Of a stretch of 64,000 nucleotides of DNA, positions 9,647 through 17,224 are shown one piece after another. The stretch is from Chloroflexota bacterium. Lineage in GTDB: Bacteria; Chloroflexota; Anaerolineae; Aggregatilineales; Phototrophicaceae. The DNA lies in the NCBI GenBank assembly GCA_016223085.1, contig JACRPS010000031.1, positions 116,981-180,980 on the forward strand, in the 5' to 3' direction. The notes under the pieces are model-generated. The model was not told the DNA's origin and ran no database searches. It saw only the letters and a program-made list of their open reading frames with translations. Each line of letters opens with the position of its first letter. Within the stretch, counting starts at the first letter, position 1. Position numbers and translations under genes: made by a program.

Positions 9647-9668
9647 CTCGCATCGCTCCTCAACTAAC

Positions 9669-9696
9669 GTAGGGACACGATCTATCGTGTCCCTAC
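9669..9696. repeat. palindromic intergenic repeat, copy 3
   Basis: A 28-base palindrome, arms GTAGGGACACGAT and ATCGTGTCCCTAC. It is identical base for base to the copy at 48699-48726, about 39 kb away. Confidence 0.9.
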
Positions 9697-9811
9697 CGAT
9701 CAATACGTACAATGCCGCCTCCCGGTTTCGGAAGCGGATATAACCGCCCGTTCGCATCCCTCGCGGCAGGAAAGTACAATTGCAGGCGGAATCCGCCAGC
9801 AGGGAACGCTT

Positions 9812-10630
9812 ATGCTCGCCACCCAACCCTTCTTTTTGGCTCAGGCTACGGCTGCCCGCTATGCCGAACTGCCGGTTGTTACGGCGGTCGTGCTGGCCGG
9901 GTCGCTGGCCGCCGATGTGGCCGACAACGAGTCCGATATTGATCTGTACGTCTATTCGACGGAAGAATTGTCACTGAATGACCGGCGCAGAATCGCGCTG
10001 CGGGACGCGAGTCGTGCTGACGTGGACAACCGCTTCTGGGAGCCGGGCGACGAGTGGATAGACCAGGTCAGCGGCATCAAGGTGGATGTCACCTTCCGCC
10101 AGCCGGCGTGGATTGAGGAGCAGCTAAACCGCGTGCTGGTCCGGCATCAGGCTTCGACCGGCTATTCCACCTGTTTCTGGTACAACGTACTCCACTCGCA
10201 GCCGCTGTTTGATCGTAACGGCTGGTACGCGCGGTTGCAGCAGTACACCCGCCAGCCGTACCCCGAACCGCTGCGGCAGGCGGTATTTGCCAAGAATTAC
10301 CCGCTGCTGCGGCAGAAACTTTCCGCGTATTCCCATCAACTCGAAAGCGCCATCCGGCGCAATGACCGCGTGAGTATCAATCATCGTGTTGGTGCGCTGC
10401 TGGCGAGCTACTTTGATGTGCTGTTTGCGTTCAACCGCCTGCCGCATCCCGGGGAAAAGCGGCTGGCGCAGTTGGTTGAGGAACGCTGCCCGCTGCGTCC
10501 ACCGACCATGCGCGAGGATGTAGACCGCCTGCTGCGTGCCGACGGCGCGGACGTGCTGGCGGCGGTAGATGCGCTGGCCGATGGACTGGATATAATACTG
10601 GCTGCCGAGGGTTTTACCATTACCGAATAG
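9812..10630 (+). CDS. nucleotidyltransferase-fold protein (Pol beta superfamily)
   Basis: The 272-residue protein has the minimal nucleotidyltransferase signature LAGSLAADVADNESDIDLYVY: G-S followed by D-x-D, the metal-binding pair at about residues 46-48. A third acidic residue in KVDVTF follows later. The C-terminal half is helical, as in DUF4037-like or aminoglycoside-adenylyltransferase-like proteins. It may transfer AMP to a small molecule or protein; the substrate is unknown. A TACAAT -10-like box lies at about 9775. The next gene starts 9 bases after its stop, so the two are probably co-transcribed. Confidence 0.75.
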   Translation: MLATQPFFLAQATAARYAELPVVTAVVLAGSLAADVADNESDIDLYVYSTEELSLNDRRRIALRDASRADVDNRFWEPGDEWIDQVSGIKVDVTFRQPAWIEEQLNRVLVRHQASTGYSTCFWYNVLHSQPLFDRNGWYARLQQYTRQPYPEPLRQAVFAKNYPLLRQKLSAYSHQLESAIRRNDRVSINHRVGALLASYFDVLFAFNRLPHPGEKRLAQLVEERCPLRPPTMREDVDRLLRADGADVLAAVDALADGLDIILAAEGFTITE

Positions 10631-10639
10631 GATGAAGAA

Positions 10640-11662
10640 ATGTTATTTGACGTGACGATTTTTCCGACCGATTTAAACGCGGCGGGCGATCTGGCCCGGC
10701 AGGTGGAAGACTACGGCTTCGACGGCCTGTGGACGGCGGAAACGGCACATAACCCCTTCCTGCCGCTGACGCACGCTGCCGTCGCCACGCAGCGTATCAA
10801 CCTGGGTACAGCGATTGCGGTTGCTTTCCCACGCAGCCCAATGGTGGTGGCGAACGTCGCCTGGGATTTGGCCGAACAGTCGAAGGGGCGTTTTATTCTA
10901 GGGTTGGGAACGCAGGTCAAGCCGCACATCACCAAACGCTTCAGCACGGAGTGGACGGCGCCGGTGCCGCGCCTGCGCGAGTACATCGAATCGCTGCGCG
11001 CCATCTGGAACACGTGGCAGAACGGCGTGCCGCTGCGCTACCAGGGTGAGCACTATCAGTTTACGCTGATGACGCCATTTTTCTCGCCCAGTCCGATGCC
11101 ATACTCCGACATTCCAGTGTACATCGCCGGCGTGAACGAAGGGCTGTGCCGGCTGGCCGGGGAACTGTGCCAGGGCTTTCATGTTCACGCCTTCCATACC
11201 GTCAAATACCTGAAAGAACTGATTATCCCCAACATCGAAATCGGCGCGCACAAGGCGCTGCGGACGCGGCAGGACGTGAAGCTGACGTGCGCCATCTTCG
11301 TCGTGACCGGACGCAACGCCGAGGAAACGCAGAATAACGCCATCATGGCGAAGTCGCAGATTGCGTTTTATGCCAGCACGCCCAGCTACGCCGGCGTCAT
11401 GGAGATGCATGGCTGGGGTGATCTGGCGCAGCGGCTGAACGCCATGAGCCGCGAAGGGCGCTGGGCAGAGATGTGGCAGGAGATCAGCGACGATATGCTG
11501 AACGAGTTTGCGGTGGTCGCCCCGCCGAACGACCTGCCGCACAAAGTGAAGGAGCGTTATGAGGGCTTGCTCGACCGGGTTGGTTTCTACTTCCCGTTTG
11601 TACCGGACGAAGCTGACAAAAAGGTGATCTGGGACAGCGCGGCGAAGGTGTTTGCTTCCTGA
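10640..11662 (+). CDS. LLM-class flavin oxidoreductase (F420-dependent type)
   Basis: The 340-residue TIM-barrel protein matches the luciferase-like monooxygenase superfamily, subgroup TIGR03617 by recollection. Diagnostic stretches are MLFDVTIFPTDLNAAGDLARQVEDYGFDGLWTAETAHNPF at the start, INLGTAIAVAFPRSPM, and LAEQSKGRFILGLGTQVKPHITKRFS. It likely uses reduced F420 or FMN on an unknown substrate in the cytoplasm. A GATGAAG ribosome site precedes the ATG. It sits between the nucleotidyltransferase and the dipeptidase array, with 22 bases to the next start, suggesting one transcript. Confidence 0.88.
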   Translation: MLFDVTIFPTDLNAAGDLARQVEDYGFDGLWTAETAHNPFLPLTHAAVATQRINLGTAIAVAFPRSPMVVANVAWDLAEQSKGRFILGLGTQVKPHITKRFSTEWTAPVPRLREYIESLRAIWNTWQNGVPLRYQGEHYQFTLMTPFFSPSPMPYSDIPVYIAGVNEGLCRLAGELCQGFHVHAFHTVKYLKELIIPNIEIGAHKALRTRQDVKLTCAIFVVTGRNAEETQNNAIMAKSQIAFYASTPSYAGVMEMHGWGDLAQRLNAMSREGRWAEMWQEISDDMLNEFAVVAPPNDLPHKVKERYEGLLDRVGFYFPFVPDEADKKVIWDSAAKVFAS

Positions 11663-11684
11663 CTGCCAGCGAGAATTGAGAAAG

Positions 11685-13058
11685 ATGAACCCATACGAAT
11701 ACACGCAGCTTCACGCCGACCGTTTCAAGGAGCAGTTGAAAGACCTGCTGCGCATTCCCAGCGTCAGCACACTGCCGCAGCATAAGCCGGATGTGGAGCG
11801 CGCGGCAGCGTGGCTGATTGATGATATGCTGCGGATTGGTTTTCATCGGGCTGAAGCGATCCCCACTGCCGGGCATCCTATCGTCTATGGCGAATGGCTG
11901 GGCGCGGGGCCAAACGCGCCGACGGTGCTGGTCTACGGCCATTACGACGTGCAGCCCGCCGAGATGGCCGACGGCTGGGACACCGACCCGTTCACGCCGG
12001 TCGAGCGCGATGGCAAGATTTACGCTCGCGGCGCGATTGACAGCAAGAGCAACGTCATGGCCCAGCTAAAGGCCGCCGAAGCCCTGCTGGCGACGGGCGG
12101 CGCGCCGGTGAATATCAAGCTGCTGTTTGAGGGCGAGGAAGAGTCGGATTCCGCCAATCTGGCGGCCTTTGTTGCCGCCCACCGCGACCGCCTGCAAGCG
12201 GACGTGGTAGTGATCTGCGATGGCAGCATGGCCGACCTTCAGCAGCCGGATATGGGCTACTCGCTGCGCGGTGTGGTCAGCCTGGAAGTGACGGTCTACG
12301 GCCCGCAGCGCGACCTGCACAGCGGGCACTTTGGCGGCACCGTGCATAACCCGATTCACGCGCTGGCGGACATCATCGCCGCCCTGCACAACCCCGATGG
12401 CAGCGTGGCCGTGCCTGGTTTCTACGACGACGTGCTGCCGCTGGACGCCGACGAACGCGCCGAACTGGCGCAGGCGCTGCCTTACGTCGAAGCTGAGTGG
12501 CGCGATGTGGCCGCTGCGCCGGCCCAATGGGGCGAACCGGGTTATAACCTGCATGAGCGCATCGGCGCGCGCCCGACGCTGGAAGTGAACGGCATCGCCG
12601 GTGGCTGGGCGGGCGAGGGTTTTAAGACGGTGCTGCCGGCCAAAGCCTGGGCGAAGATTAGCTGCCGTCTGGTGCCGAATCAGACCTCGCAGCGCACCTT
12701 TGAGCGCGTGCGCGATTACATCCAGCAGATCGCCCCGCCAACCGTGCGCGTGGACGTGCAGTTGGTGTCCATCGGTGAGCCGCTGCTGATTGATCGCCAC
12801 CATCCGATGGTCGAAGCGGCCATGCGCGCCTACGAAAGGACCTGGGGCAAGCGCCCGCATTACGTGCGCGCGGGCGGCAGCGTGCCGGTGTCGGTTGACC
12901 TGCAGCGCGAACTGGGCAAGCCGCTGGTGCTGATGGCCTTCGGCTACAAGGGCTGCGGCGCTCACGGCCCAAACGAACACGTGTATCTCGACCTGTGGTA
13001 TCGCGGCATCGAAACGATGCTCCAATTCTACGCGGAGATTTCCGAACCGGACAGGTAG
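11685..13058 (+). CDS. M20 family dipeptidase, tandem copy 1
   Basis: A 457-residue two-zinc dipeptidase. Metal and catalytic residues are visible: YGHYDVQPAE (His, Asp), ARGAIDSKSN (bridging Asp region), FEGEEESDS (catalytic Glu pair) and CGAHGPNEH (final His). The lid domain carries RDLHSGHFGGTVHNP. It hydrolyses short peptides in the cytoplasm. The start at 11685 has GAGAAAG upstream; an earlier frame start at 11652 overlaps the preceding gene. The stop TAG is formed by the palindromic repeat that follows. It is the most divergent of three tandem copies. Confidence 0.92.
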   Translation: MNPYEYTQLHADRFKEQLKDLLRIPSVSTLPQHKPDVERAAAWLIDDMLRIGFHRAEAIPTAGHPIVYGEWLGAGPNAPTVLVYGHYDVQPAEMADGWDTDPFTPVERDGKIYARGAIDSKSNVMAQLKAAEALLATGGAPVNIKLLFEGEEESDSANLAAFVAAHRDRLQADVVVICDGSMADLQQPDMGYSLRGVVSLEVTVYGPQRDLHSGHFGGTVHNPIHALADIIAALHNPDGSVAVPGFYDDVLPLDADERAELAQALPYVEAEWRDVAAAPAQWGEPGYNLHERIGARPTLEVNGIAGGWAGEGFKTVLPAKAWAKISCRLVPNQTSQRTFERVRDYIQQIAPPTVRVDVQLVSIGEPLLIDRHHPMVEAAMRAYERTWGKRPHYVRAGGSVPVSVDLQRELGKPLVLMAFGYKGCGAHGPNEHVYLDLWYRGIETMLQFYAEISEPDR

Positions 13059-13082
13059 GGGCACGGCATGCTGTGCCCCTAC
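13055..13082. repeat. palindromic intergenic repeat, copy 4 (overlaps a stop codon)
   Basis: Arms GTAGGGGCACGGCA and TGCTGTGCCCCTAC, with one mismatch. The TAG in its first four bases is the stop codon of dipeptidase copy 1. Confidence 0.88.
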
Positions 13083-13112
13083 GGAATGTCATGATGAAGG
13101 GGTAAAACGATC

Positions 13113-14483
13113 TTGAACGCACACGAGTACGCCTCTGCCAACGCTGACCGTTTCCTAAGTCAGTTGCAAGACCTGCTGCGCATCCCCAGCATCAGCACCG
13201 ACCCGCAGCGCGTGGCGGACGTGCAGCGCGCCGCGCAGTGGGTGGCGGACGATCTGCGCCGCATCGGGATGCAGCGCGTTGACATCATGCCAACTGCCGG
13301 GCATCCGGTCGTGTATGCCGAATGGCTGGGCGCGGAGGCAAACGCGCCGACGGTGCTGGTCTACGGCCATTACGACGTGCAGCCTGCCGAACTGGAAGCC
13401 GGCTGGACGAGCGACCCGTTTGAGCCGGTGATTCGAGATGGCAGGATTTACGCGCGTGGCGCATCCGACGACAAGGGGCAGGTGTTCGCCCATGTGAAGG
13501 CCGCCGAATCGCTGCTGGCGACGGGCAGCTCACCGGTCAACTTGAAGTTCCTGATTGAAGGCGAGGAGGAAATTGGTTCGCCCAACCTGAGCCGGTTTAT
13601 TGACGAACATCTTGATCTGCTGCGCGCCGACGTATGTGTGATTTCCGACAGCGGCATGGCGCGGATGGATCAGCCCTCCATCGTCTATGCGCTGCGCGGT
13701 CTGGTGGGTATGGAACTGGAAGTGTGGGGGCCGGCGCAGGACCTTCACAGCGGGCAGTACGGCGGCACGGTGCATAACCCGGCACAGGCGCTGGCGGAGA
13801 TCATCGCTGCGCTGCACAACCCCGATGGCAGCGTGGCCGTACCGGGTTTCTACGACGACGTGCTGCCGCTGGCCGATGACGAACGCGCCGAACTGGAGCG
13901 AACCGCATTTGTGGAAGCCGACTGGCGCAAAGCGACCGGCGCGCCGCAGCCCTGGGGCGAGGCGCAGTTTAAGCTGCACGAGCGCATCGGCGCGCGCCCG
14001 ACGCTGGAAATCAACGGCATGGCGGGTGGCTTTTACGGCGCGGGCTTTAAGACGGTGCTGCCGGCGCGGGCGATTGCCAAGATAAGCTGCCGGCTGGTTG
14101 CCAACCAGAACCCGCGCCACATTTACGAACTGGTTCGGGATTACGTGGCAATGATTACGCCGCCGACGGTGCGCAGCGAACTGCGCCTGCTGCAAGCCGG
14201 CGAACCGGCCTTTGTTGATCGCAACACCCCGGCGATGCAGGCCGCTATCACCGCCTACGAGCAGGGGTGGGGCAAGCCGCCGGTGTTCAGCCGCGAGGGG
14301 GGCAGCATCCCGGTGGTGGCCGACTTCAACCATAAGCTGAGGCTGCCCGTGATTTTGATGGGCTTCGGCCTGAATGACGATGGCGCGCACGGCCCGAACG
14401 AACATTTCAGCATCGAAATGTTCCGGCGCGGCATCCAGACCGCGATCTATTTCTATGAGGCGATTGCGAAACAGCAACCGTAG
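13113..14483 (+). CDS. M20 family dipeptidase, tandem copy 2
   Basis: A 456-residue paralogue with the same residue set: YGHYDVQPAE, ARGASDDKGQ, EGEEEIGS and GAHGPNEH. The start is TTG at 13113 (TTGAACGCACAC) with GAAGGGG about 10 bases upstream; the homologous N-terminus (NADRFLSQLQDLLRIPSIST) begins right there. Residues about 27-70 are almost identical at DNA level to copy 3 (roughly 13180-13325 against 14590-14735), while both ends are clearly diverged. This is a sign of gene conversion or a recent partial duplication. The stop is TAG inside a degenerate GTAGGG repeat. Confidence 0.92.
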   Translation: MNAHEYASANADRFLSQLQDLLRIPSISTDPQRVADVQRAAQWVADDLRRIGMQRVDIMPTAGHPVVYAEWLGAEANAPTVLVYGHYDVQPAELEAGWTSDPFEPVIRDGRIYARGASDDKGQVFAHVKAAESLLATGSSPVNLKFLIEGEEEIGSPNLSRFIDEHLDLLRADVCVISDSGMARMDQPSIVYALRGLVGMELEVWGPAQDLHSGQYGGTVHNPAQALAEIIAALHNPDGSVAVPGFYDDVLPLADDERAELERTAFVEADWRKATGAPQPWGEAQFKLHERIGARPTLEINGMAGGFYGAGFKTVLPARAIAKISCRLVANQNPRHIYELVRDYVAMITPPTVRSELRLLQAGEPAFVDRNTPAMQAAITAYEQGWGKPPVFSREGGSIPVVADFNHKLRLPVILMGFGLNDDGAHGPNEHFSIEMFRRGIQTAIYFYEAIAKQQP

Positions 14484-14505
14484 GGGTGGGTCTCAGACCC
14501 CCTCC
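14480..14505. repeat. degenerate palindromic repeat, copy 5 (overlaps a stop codon)
   Basis: GTAGGGGTGGGTCT followed by AGACCCCCTCC forms an imperfect copy of the repeat. Its TAG ends dipeptidase copy 2 and its right flank contains the ribosome site (CCAGGAG) of copy 3. Confidence 0.65.
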
Positions 14506-14517
14506 AGGAGATCAATC

Positions 14518-15885
14518 ATGATGACAACCCCCCACGACTACGCCCGAACCCATGCCGACCGCTTCCGCCAGCAGTTGTTTGAGCTGCTGCGAATCCCCAG
14601 CATCAGCACCGACCCGCAGCGCGTGGCGGACGTGCAGCGCGCCGCGCAGTGGGTAGCGGACGATCTGCGCCGCATCGGGATGCAGCGCGTTGACATCATG
14701 CCAACTGCCGGGCATCCGGTGGTGTATGCCGAATGGCAAGGCGCGGGCGAGAATGCGCCGACGGTGCTGGTCTACGGCCATTACGACGTGCAGCCTGCCG
14801 AACTGGAAGCCGGCTGGACGAGCGACCCGTTTGAGCCGGTGATTCGAGATGGCAGGATTTACGCGCGTGGGTCGTCCGACGATAAGGGGCAGGCGTTCGC
14901 CCATGTGAAAGCCGCCGAATCGCTGCTGGCGACGGGCAGCTCGCCGGTCAACTTGAAGTTCCTGATTGAAGGTGAGGAAGAAATCGGGTCGCCCAATCTC
15001 GGCGCGTGGGTGCGGGAACACAGAGACCTGCTGCGCGCCGACGTATGCGTGATTTCCGACACCAGTATTCTGGCGATTGACCAGCCTTCAATCTGCTATG
15101 CCCTGCGTGGGCTGGCCTACATGGAAGTCGAGGTCTGGGGGCCGAAGCAGGATTTACACAGTGGCGGCTTCGGCGGCATGGTGCATAACCCGGCACAGGC
15201 GCTGGCGGAGATCATCGCTGCGCTGCACAACCCCGATGGCAGCGTGGCCGTGCCCGGTTTTTACGACGACGTGCTGCCGCTGTCCGATGACGAACGCGCC
15301 GAACTGCAACGCAGTGCCGCGCCCGAATCCTACTGGCGCGACATGACCGGCGTGCCGCAGTTCTGGGGCGAACCGGCTTACGCTCTCCATGAACGGGTCG
15401 GCGGGCGGCCAACACTGGAAATCAACGGTTTTGTCAGCGGCTTTTACGGCGCGGGGTCAAAAACAGTGCTGCCGGCGAAGGCGCTGGCGAAAATCTCCTG
15501 CCGCCTCGTCGCCAACCAGAACCCGCGCCGCATCTTTGAACTGGTGCGCGACCAGATCGCCCGCCTGACGCCTCCCACGGTTCGCAGCGAAGTGCGCCTG
15601 ATTGCGGAAGCCTTCCCCGCGATGACCGACCCGCGCGAACCGGCAATTCAGGCCGCCAGCGCCGCCTACGAAAAAGGCTGGGGCAGGCGACCGCTGTTTG
15701 AACGCGGCGGCGGTACGCTGCCGATCATGGCTGACCTCCAGCGCGAGTTAAACGTGCCGGTCGTGCTGCTTGGCTTCGGCCTCCGCAGCGACGGCGCGCA
15801 CGGCCCGGACGAACATTTCAGCGTCGAGATGTTCCACAAAGGCATTGATACCGCGATCTATTTCTTTGAGGAACTGGGGAAGTAG
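14518..15885 (+). CDS. M20 family dipeptidase, tandem copy 3
   Basis: A 455-residue paralogue of the two preceding genes, with YGHYDVQPAE, ARGSSDDKGQ, EGEEEIGS and GAHGPDEH. Two adjacent ATG codons (14518, 14521) follow CCAGGAG at a good distance. A frame start at 14374 would lie inside copy 2 and is rejected. All three proteins share the block ALHNPDGSVAVPGFYDDVLPL in the lid region. The array probably gives peptidases of different dipeptide preference in one transcript. The stop TAG again begins a GTAGGG-type motif (GTAGGGACACGAT), here lacking its right arm. Confidence 0.92.
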   Translation: MMTTPHDYARTHADRFRQQLFELLRIPSISTDPQRVADVQRAAQWVADDLRRIGMQRVDIMPTAGHPVVYAEWQGAGENAPTVLVYGHYDVQPAELEAGWTSDPFEPVIRDGRIYARGSSDDKGQAFAHVKAAESLLATGSSPVNLKFLIEGEEEIGSPNLGAWVREHRDLLRADVCVISDTSILAIDQPSICYALRGLAYMEVEVWGPKQDLHSGGFGGMVHNPAQALAEIIAALHNPDGSVAVPGFYDDVLPLSDDERAELQRSAAPESYWRDMTGVPQFWGEPAYALHERVGGRPTLEINGFVSGFYGAGSKTVLPAKALAKISCRLVANQNPRRIFELVRDQIARLTPPTVRSEVRLIAEAFPAMTDPREPAIQAASAAYEKGWGRRPLFERGGGTLPIMADLQRELNVPVVLLGFGLRSDGAHGPDEHFSVEMFHKGIDTAIYFFEELGK

Positions 15886-15925
15886 GGACACGATAGCAGC
15901 TTGTTCCAACGCTGTGGAATCGCGT

Positions 15926-15949
15926 AGGGGCGCTGCACGCAGCGCCCCA
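15926..15949. repeat. short palindrome related to the GTAGGG family
   Basis: GTAGGGGCGCTGC followed by GCAGCGCCCC: the left arm is complete and the right arm lacks the closing TAC. Confidence 0.7.
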
Positions 15950-15981
15950 AATGCACCAGGATCAGGGTTCGGCAGGTCGTC

Positions 15982-16004
15982 GCCAGAGGCTAAAGCCGTC
16001 TGGC
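15982..16004. repeat. GGCTAAAGCC hairpin repeat, shared with 56442-56457
   Basis: GCCAGAGGCTAAAGCC followed by GTCTGGC folds into a hairpin. The same 16-mer occurs in the opposite orientation at 56442-56457, where it overlaps the stop codon of the FAD-type subunit gene. This marks a second dispersed repeat family. Confidence 0.7.
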
Positions 16005-16203
16005 TGTCTGAAAACCAAGCGCACTAAAGGCGCTGTCTCAAATCAGGAATGCGCCTTCCAGCCCCGTCAGTGGGCCTGGTTTTTCGTCAGCCGGGTGGTT
16101 TTAACCCCGGCGGCTGGCGGCGCGCAACGCTAAACTTGGTACGCATGGCGCGCTGTGCGCTGCACCCCCTATTGCCTGCAAATCTATCTCAGTCAGCCAC
16201 CTG

Positions 16204-17013
16204 TTATCCCGTCAGCCGTTGGTTCGCGGCTTCGTCTTCCGCCAGCATCCGTTCGAGTTCGGTGGTTTCCAGATCAACCACATACTGCGCGACGGCTGCC
16301 GACAAATAATCCGGCAGGTCGGAATGCAGCTTCTTGAAGTTGGCGATGAAATCCGGCTGCGAGTTGTACGTTTCGCCTAACCCGCGCAGGATGTCCAGCG
16401 TCGGCTCGTAGAAATAACCAAGATGGTTGTGCCACCGCTGCATGATCGCCTGCACTTCGGCGCTGTTTGGCGCTTTGCCAGCTTCCAGCGCGTCCACCAG
16501 ATCGAAATAAATCTGGTTGCCTTCCTCGCCGATGGCTTGCCGTTGCGCCTGGGTGTAGCTGTTCCAGCGTTTGATTGAGGCATTGACGATGTCTGCCCTG
16601 TATTGCAACCGCGCCACCCGTTCGTAGTATTTCTGCTTTTCGTCGCTGAAGGCCTCAAACATCCGCTTCCGGCTCATGTCCACTTCTCCTGCCAGGTGCA
16701 TGATCGTGCTGTCAACGGTGCGAATCAGATTTTGCAGGCGTTGGCTGCGTTCCTGTAATACCGCGCGGTGTGAGCGCAGCGCTGCCACCAGATCAAAATC
16801 CGGGCTGTCGAGAATCTCCTTGATCTGCGTCAGCTCCAGCCCGATTTCCCGGTAGAACAGGATTTGCTGAAGCCGCAGCAGCTCGTGGTCATTGTAGTAG
16901 CGATAACCGTTGGCCCCGACTTTCGCCGGGCGCAGCAGCCCGATTTCGTCGTAATAGTGCAGGGTGCGAACGCTGACGCCCGCCAGATCGGATAGCTGTT
17001 TGACCGTGTACAT
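16204..17013 (-). CDS. MerR-family regulator with TipAS-type ligand domain
   Basis: The 269-residue protein starts MYTVKQLSDLAGVSVRTLHYYDEIGLLRPAKV, a textbook MerR winged-helix domain (residues 1-70), followed by a linker coiled coil. The C-terminal domain (about 130-255; IGEEGNQIYFDLVDALEAGKAPNSAEVQAIMQRWHNHLGYFYEP) matches the TipAS antibiotic-recognition domain, which traps large cyclic peptides or other hydrophobic drugs. Start 17013 is chosen over 17043 because the -10 box overlaps 17043; GAGGG lies about 11 bases upstream. It likely activates its own promoter by twisting a 19-base spacer. No efflux or resistance gene is adjacent, so its targets may be elsewhere. Confidence 0.9.
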   Translation of the reverse strand: MYTVKQLSDLAGVSVRTLHYYDEIGLLRPAKVGANGYRYYNDHELLRLQQILFYREIGLELTQIKEILDSPDFDLVAALRSHRAVLQERSQRLQNLIRTVDSTIMHLAGEVDMSRKRMFEAFSDEKQKYYERVARLQYRADIVNASIKRWNSYTQAQRQAIGEEGNQIYFDLVDALEAGKAPNSAEVQAIMQRWHNHLGYFYEPTLDILRGLGETYNSQPDFIANFKKLHSDLPDYLSAAVAQYVVDLETTELERMLAEDEAANQRLTG

Positions 17014-17038
17014 CGGACCTGTTCCCTCACTCAGCGCC

Positions 17039-17069
17039 ATCATAAGGTATCACGTTACGTCAGAGTCAA
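17039..17069 (-). promoter_or_regulatory. MerR-type promoter with 19-base spacer and central operator
   Basis: On the minus strand, TTGACT (17069-17064) and TATGAT (17044-17039) are separated by 19 bases, the overlong spacing typical of MerR-activated promoters. The spacer holds the dyad ACGTAACGT (17060-17052), much like known TipA-type operators (CACGT-n-ACGTG as I recall). It drives the MerR gene itself, arguing for autoregulation. Confidence 0.7.
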
Positions 17070-17120
17070 GAGGGTTGGCAGGGGAAATTTCGAGGGAATG
17101 GGGAGAATCGTGGATATAGA

Positions 17121-17140
17121 CAATGGGCTTAAGCCCATTG
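17121..17140. repeat. perfect 20-base palindrome
   Basis: CAATGGGCTT followed by AAGCCCATTG is a perfect palindrome upstream of the MerR promoter. It may be another dispersed repeat, a remnant insertion or a binding site; no second copy was seen here. Confidence 0.6.
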
Positions 17141-17169
17141 TTGAACCCGGTGAAATAAGTCTGGTTTTT

Positions 17170-17195
17170 GTAGGGGCACGGCATACCGTACCCCA
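17170..17195. repeat. palindromic intergenic repeat, copy 6 (degenerate)
   Basis: GTAGGGGCACGGCA followed by TACCGTACCCCAC: a diverged member of the GTAGGG/CCCTAC family between the MerR gene and the converging end of the glycosidase-like gene. Confidence 0.7.
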
Positions 17196-17224
17196 CAACG
17201 ATATCTGTGCGAGTAGAGGACAAT

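Larger units (their letters stand above)
15886..16203. other. gene-free stretch with several repeat fragments
   Basis: No gene is supported in these 318 bases. They hold half a GTAGGGACACGAT repeat at the left edge, a compact palindrome at 15926-15949, and a hairpin GCCAGA...TCTGGC at 15982-16004 around GGCTAAAGCC. A CAGCCGGGTGG motif at 16088-16098 recurs near 56433. It lies between two converging transcripts. Confidence 0.6.

Noticed and set aside
9647..9826. Upstream extension of the beta-rich protein at 9122-9646
   Set aside because: It would translate the palindromic repeat, and a good AGGAG site precedes the internal ATG at 9646.
12066..13064. Open frame of 332 codons on the minus strand over dipeptidase copy 1
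   Set aside because: Similar antisense frames occur in copies 2 and 3 only because the genes are duplicates; composition is typical of antisense GC-rich DNA.
14374..14517. Upstream extension of dipeptidase copy 3
   Set aside because: It overlaps the end of copy 2 out of frame, and CCAGGAG stands before the ATG pair at 14518.
17014..17043. Earlier ATG for the MerR regulator
   Set aside because: The -10 hexamer covers it, so it would not be in the transcript.
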